Source: Sipunculus nudus
Lineage: Eukaryota; Annelida; Sipuncula; Golfingiida; Sipunculidae
NCBI GenBank assembly: GCA_026874595.1
Contig: CM049307.1
Coordinates: forward strand, 26,637,079 to 26,701,078
Length of the DNA stretch: 64,000 bases
Reading direction: 5' to 3'
Each line of letters starts with the position of its first letter. Within the stretch, counting starts at the first letter, position 1. A program made the translations under genes and the position numbers. This document shows, one piece after another, positions 59,801-64,000 of the stretch. The notes below the pieces were generated by a model. That model worked only from the letters and a program-made list of their open reading frames with translations, was not told where the DNA came from and ran no database searches.

Positions 59801-62800
59801 GTAAGAACACAATGTGTACTTAACCTGGTAATGTTTTAATAAATCTGGTGAATTTAGGGATCCATGGTAAATAATCTGCTCTTTAGGTTTTTTTTTATAA
59901 GATTGATGTGCTTGCTTTTGACGATCACTCTATGTTTTCCTTTCTGTAAATATGACCAAACCATGGTTCAATTCGAAAGTTTTTCCTTTAAATTCATATT
60001 TGAAACCCGAGCTTTATTATTTGGCTTGACGAGCATGTAGAAAAGTTCATTTTATTATTATTATTACAATTATTGAGATTTTTAAAAAATTTTTTGTCAA
60101 ACGGACACCTGACACATCTATAGACAAATTCTCTACGAGTTTGTGGTCCCGCCCGTGTGTTTTAGTCAATCACAAATCACAAATTATATGTATAATATAC
60201 TTTAAAAACGTGCATAAAACAAGGGAACAATATGTATATGTTCATTTGATTCAACTCTGGGCTGAAAAGTAACCGTTAGCTTGACCAATTCACCATAAAT
60301 GTTCTGATAAATTGTTGAGGCCCTGGAAGTTTCCTTCACTATTGCAATACAGGTTTAGTGTTTTTGTCGGTTTTACAGGTAATAACACAGAAATAGATAT
60401 ATTCGAATTTGTACATATGCTCACTTAAATTCCCCTTTTTGAGAAACTAAAAACAATTAACAAGAACAGAAAATAAACAAGTCCTTGTAGATTATTTCTC
60501 CTTTTAGATGACAATATTAATTTGGATATATATTTTCTATCGAAAGATCGTGGTACAATAATACTGAATCAACATAACAAGCAGGTGGTACATTAAGGCC
60601 TGTGTTAACCAAGGATACCTTACTTAGTTCTGAATGTTCCGATGACAAACACTGGTCTGTGACGAGTTCCTATGTCTATTGATCTCATAACGCAGTCCAT
60701 GCGTACAACACGCGGTATTATTCCGTAGCACGAACGTATTTCTTGGAATGTCGAGTTGCGTTTCCCACAAAGAAACATCGACAATAGACGGAGGGATTGT
60801 TACGGAAGGTGGCGAGTACGTTCGTGTCTCGTTTCTAGTAAACACGCCCTGATGAATGTCCTTTAAGTTTACGGCATCCGTCCTAACCGGGCTACCATTC
60901 ATTATTTTTCCGTTACCTCAGTAAACGTGGTGGCCCTCTGTAGGAGTTGAAGCAGAGTGTCAGGTTAGAATGTTCTTGGCTTCAATTACCGGATCACGAC
61001 ACATGAAAGATTTACGACATTCAAATCTAGTTTATGCACGTTATTGACATGTCGGTCTTATCTCCTCACGTAACTTGCCGGTTCTCCCGGGTGATAATGA
61101 AGCTCGACTGCCCTGCAGGCTTTCATTTTTCTACCGTATTAATTGGTGTCGCCTCACGCCAAGCTTAAACGCCCTCCCCGGGTCAGACCAGTTGTGTAAA
61201 ACAATGTCTGGTTGAACTTCTGATAATTAGCATGGGCTACCGAGGCTGATCACAGGTGTTGGAGATTAATTCCAAGTCATATACACTTGACAAGTAATAA
61301 CCATTATTGGTTTTTCAATTGATTAACGACCAGGCGGACGAAGGGGTTATACACGGCAAATTACAGAGGGTACGTAGGAACACAAGAGGTTAAATAAAGG
61401 TTCACGTTCACCAGATTAACCCGAGTCATTTTGGTTGTCTGGCATAACTGATGAGCTTTCAAGTACATCTGCTACTGCGTCAGGTTTACATCTGCTGTAT
61501 TATCTTATCGAACAGGTACAACTACTCCTGGTTATATCAACGGCCGGCAAGAAACAAAATTATGTTTTAAGCTGCTGGTAACACTTTTGTAGGTTTCTAT
61601 TGAATCTATGTAATCTGAAAACGTTAAAACCCGTCAATGTTATATAGCTGCATTTGTTAATGTTAAGATATGTAGGAATGGTTTGGATATGCCGACTTTT
61701 TTATCAATACCAGCCAAAGTTTCCCAAATACGAACACGTATTTTTCATTAGTTTTCTCTAAAGATAATTCACTGCATTTCACATATCACAGTCACGGAGC
61801 GTGAATTGATCTACCAATAGACCTTGTCTGGAGCTGACTTGTGTTAAGCTTCTTCCTTGGTTATTTTCCATAAAGTGTATGTCACACCTAGGTAAATTAG
61901 ATGCCGTGACTCCTAGACAGCCATTTTTGTCACACATTAATGACAGTATAATTGGCTCTTATGGTCACTATCCCTGCTTATATAACTACACCTCCTCATA
62001 TTTAAGTCCGTTTTCTCATTCTCTGTCCAAAATTATGTTTAAAACGTAGGTGAAACCGAATAATCAGGAAACTAATATATAATTACTTACAAAATATATG
62101 CACAGCCTTCACATAAAACTCTCGCATATCAAGTGTTACAGAGTATTTATTCGACTAAAAACGCCCGAGAAACATGTTTACAAAAAGTGGAGAAAAATGT
62201 AGCAGATGTCAATGTAGACATTTTGAAAGGTAACCTCGCTTCCATTTCTGGATGTCGCCCCTAATCACCCGATGCCATTTTGCGGTCCGTTTCTCTCGAC
62301 ATTAGAGCGTCGTCGCATGTTTAACTACCTACCCGTCACAGTTAACCTCCAGTGCCAGGCTGTATATATATGAACCAGGTGGCTTCCTCTTCCGAATTTA
62401 TCTCTTAAATGGATGTCTGCACTTTCCTCGCCCATTTTCTGCGTCTGTTTCGGCAATTTACCAGGGTTCTTCGATGGAGCCTGCGTTGTTCTTGACATTT
62501 AAATATCTGTTTTCAGTTAATGGATTTGTCCTTCGCATCGTCTTGATGTAATAGTGCCGCCTCAACAGCTAGAATTTCTTCCAGATTTGATGGATTTGGT
62601 CAATTATATTCTGCATTGCGATACCGGTTCCTACACATAGTAAGTTATAACATGTACACGGCTACATGTACCAGAACATTATCATTTTGCCCGAAGTTTT
62701 GCAATAAATAAAGTTTGTGCTATTTTTATTTTTTCCAAGGGTATCGAAGGCAGTATTATGAGATTGAGATTCATTGGATGAATTGAGGATATATATTTGA

Positions 62801-63127
62801 ATGCAAACTGCAGCAGCTTCAATGCTAAAACATGAGCAGAGACCAGGTGGCATGATTTCACAAAACTCCACGGAAGGCAATATAAAACTACTGAAATATC
62901 GTTAAAGGAAAGCGAAGGCATGGTAATATATTTCTGTCAAACCATTTACATTAATAAATTATTCATATTACATATTTTTATTACAGACGTTGACGGTAAA
63001 TGCGTTTATGCATCAACAGTATATGGATGTATATTTATCAAGTTATTCCTTAATAACATATATCCTTAATAATGATATAGTTAATAACATCCATAATAAC
63101 ATGCTTTATAATAATATCTACATATAA

Positions 63128-63129
<2 letters not shown>

Positions 63130-63163
<34 letters not shown>
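63130..63163. repeat. (AAT)n microsatellite
   Basis: About eleven uninterrupted AAT triplets, preceded by a 100-bp AT-rich zone with scattered ATAATA. Confidence 0.95.
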
Positions 63164-63165
<2 letters not shown>

Positions 63166-63202
63166 AATAATAACTGTGAAGAGGACAGCACATTAAATAC
63201 AA

Positions 63203-63212
<10 letters not shown>

Positions 63213-63252
<40 letters not shown>
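63213..63252. repeat. (TA)n microsatellite
   Basis: About 40 bp of TA, followed by TATGTATATA. Confidence 0.95.
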
Positions 63253-63261
<9 letters not shown>

Positions 63262-64000
63262 TTAAAAAATTAAAAAACAAAAATTATCATGAACTCAACT
63301 TGGATAAAATGCGACGTGAATGATGAAATGTATTATATTCGTTAAAAACTCCACTTGTTGTTTGCCAGAATCTTGGAGTCGGAAAACATATGGGTAAGTT
63401 CCGTTGTTTATCTGTTTTTCTTCGATTTACAGGTCTCAACAATTGCGCCAGTCGTTCCAAAAAACTATAGCTGTTAATGAGTTTATATGAACATTTTCGG
63501 AAGTAATAGCCAAGGGCCAAGAAATAAATGATTGATTTGTGCACGAGTCAATTAAATATCTGGGCGGAACCGGATGTAGATCTAGGCATTGACGGAGGTG
63601 TGTCATCTCTTATTACTCCATAGTTTTAATTAATAACCACCTGGTTTTCATCAAATTTGGCATGAGAGAGTCCGTTACAGCGAGACCATATATGTCTTCA
63701 TGCTTTTTTCTTTTAAAGGTTTATTTCATATCCTCTTTGTTCTAAGGTCAGATTAACACTTAAATAGGTGATTTCGTTAGAGCAATTACCAAACGTAATT
63801 GTAAATACTAAATGACCTCTCGTCTTTTGATTTTACCTCTGTGTCTTCCATGGAACCCCAAGAATAGGGCAAGGCAGGTTCCGTCATGGCGTCAGTCATG
63901 CTCTCTCTACCGTTATTTTTATGAGTGTGTTTGTACAAATTGAAAAAAAAACACGTATGAACGTTTCTCATATTACGCTTACATCTTACTGCTGGAAATT

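Larger units (their letters stand above)
59801..64000. other. Possible first intron or intergenic sequence
   Basis: No recognisable coding exon. The best open frame is on the minus strand at 60624-60902 (92 codons, ATG start), in a GC-richer patch; it has no recognisable domain. AAT and TA microsatellites lie at 63130-63163 and 63213-63252. Confidence 0.4.

Noticed and set aside
60624-60902. 92-codon minus-strand ATG frame in GC-richer sequence
   Set aside because: The composition is protein-like, but there is no recognisable domain, and the stop precedes the nearest donor. Kept only as a note.

Overview
This window reads as non-coding eukaryotic nuclear DNA from an animal genome, most likely a marine invertebrate and plausibly a bivalve mollusc. 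The basis is high AT content, many long (TA)n tracts, abundant minisatellites, a Ty3/Gypsy-type LTR retrotransposon, and a tandem-core dispersed repeat with a (CGTC)-type microsatellite that resembles repeats known from bivalves. The species assignment is inference. I found no bacterial-style operon, rRNA, CRISPR array or convincing tRNA gene, and no host protein-coding gene that I can name. Almost all open frames are under 140 codons, many have no ATG start, and the longest lie inside tandem repeats.

Layout. 1-8.9 kb: unique AT-rich sequence with an imperfect GAT-triplet tract (2.57-2.85 kb) and two structured hairpins (4.93 and 5.48 kb). 9.0-11.6 kb: a decayed Gypsy-type retrotransposon with a 920-bp 5' LTR, a tRNA-Pro-like primer site, a broken integrase followed by the start of a reverse transcriptase, an unexplained minus-strand open frame, and a 136-bp 3' LTR stub. 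It is flanked by (TA)n. 12.7-12.8 kb: two neighbouring inverted repeats. 14.3 kb: a 23-bp repeat. 16.75-20.31 kb: a dispersed repeat made of a 5' hairpin, a CGTC-rich microsatellite, nine units of about 336 bp and a 3' palindrome. A shorter diverged copy lies at 33.17-34.07 kb. 23.44-24.21 kb: a solo LTR of the same retrotransposon family, inverted and again inside (TA)n. 25.33-25.62 kb: a small TIR-bounded element with TA duplications.

26.05-29.37 kb: a direct tandem segmental duplication of 1.5 and 1.8 kb. Each copy carries a (CA)n tract, a 26-bp/104-bp hierarchical satellite and an embedded SINE-like insert. A third diverged relic lies near 30.5 kb. 36.0-36.3 kb: a 29-bp minisatellite. 44.4 kb: a long imperfect palindrome. 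46.95-47.13 kb: a run of seven 15-bp mini-hairpins. 51.1-52.2 kb: a 51-bp minisatellite with a CAGCTG-type core, followed by (CT)n.

The best candidate for a host gene is at 59.29-59.80 kb: a TATA-like motif, a GC-rich stretch without a long ATG frame, and a consensus splice donor (CAG|GTAAGA). It looks like a non-coding first exon of a plus-strand gene whose coding exons would lie beyond the window. The most interesting signals are the integrase-before-reverse-transcriptase order in the retrotransposon (as in Gmr1-like Gypsy elements), the hairpin-ended 336-bp array element, and the TGCTC-N5-GAGCA hairpin array.
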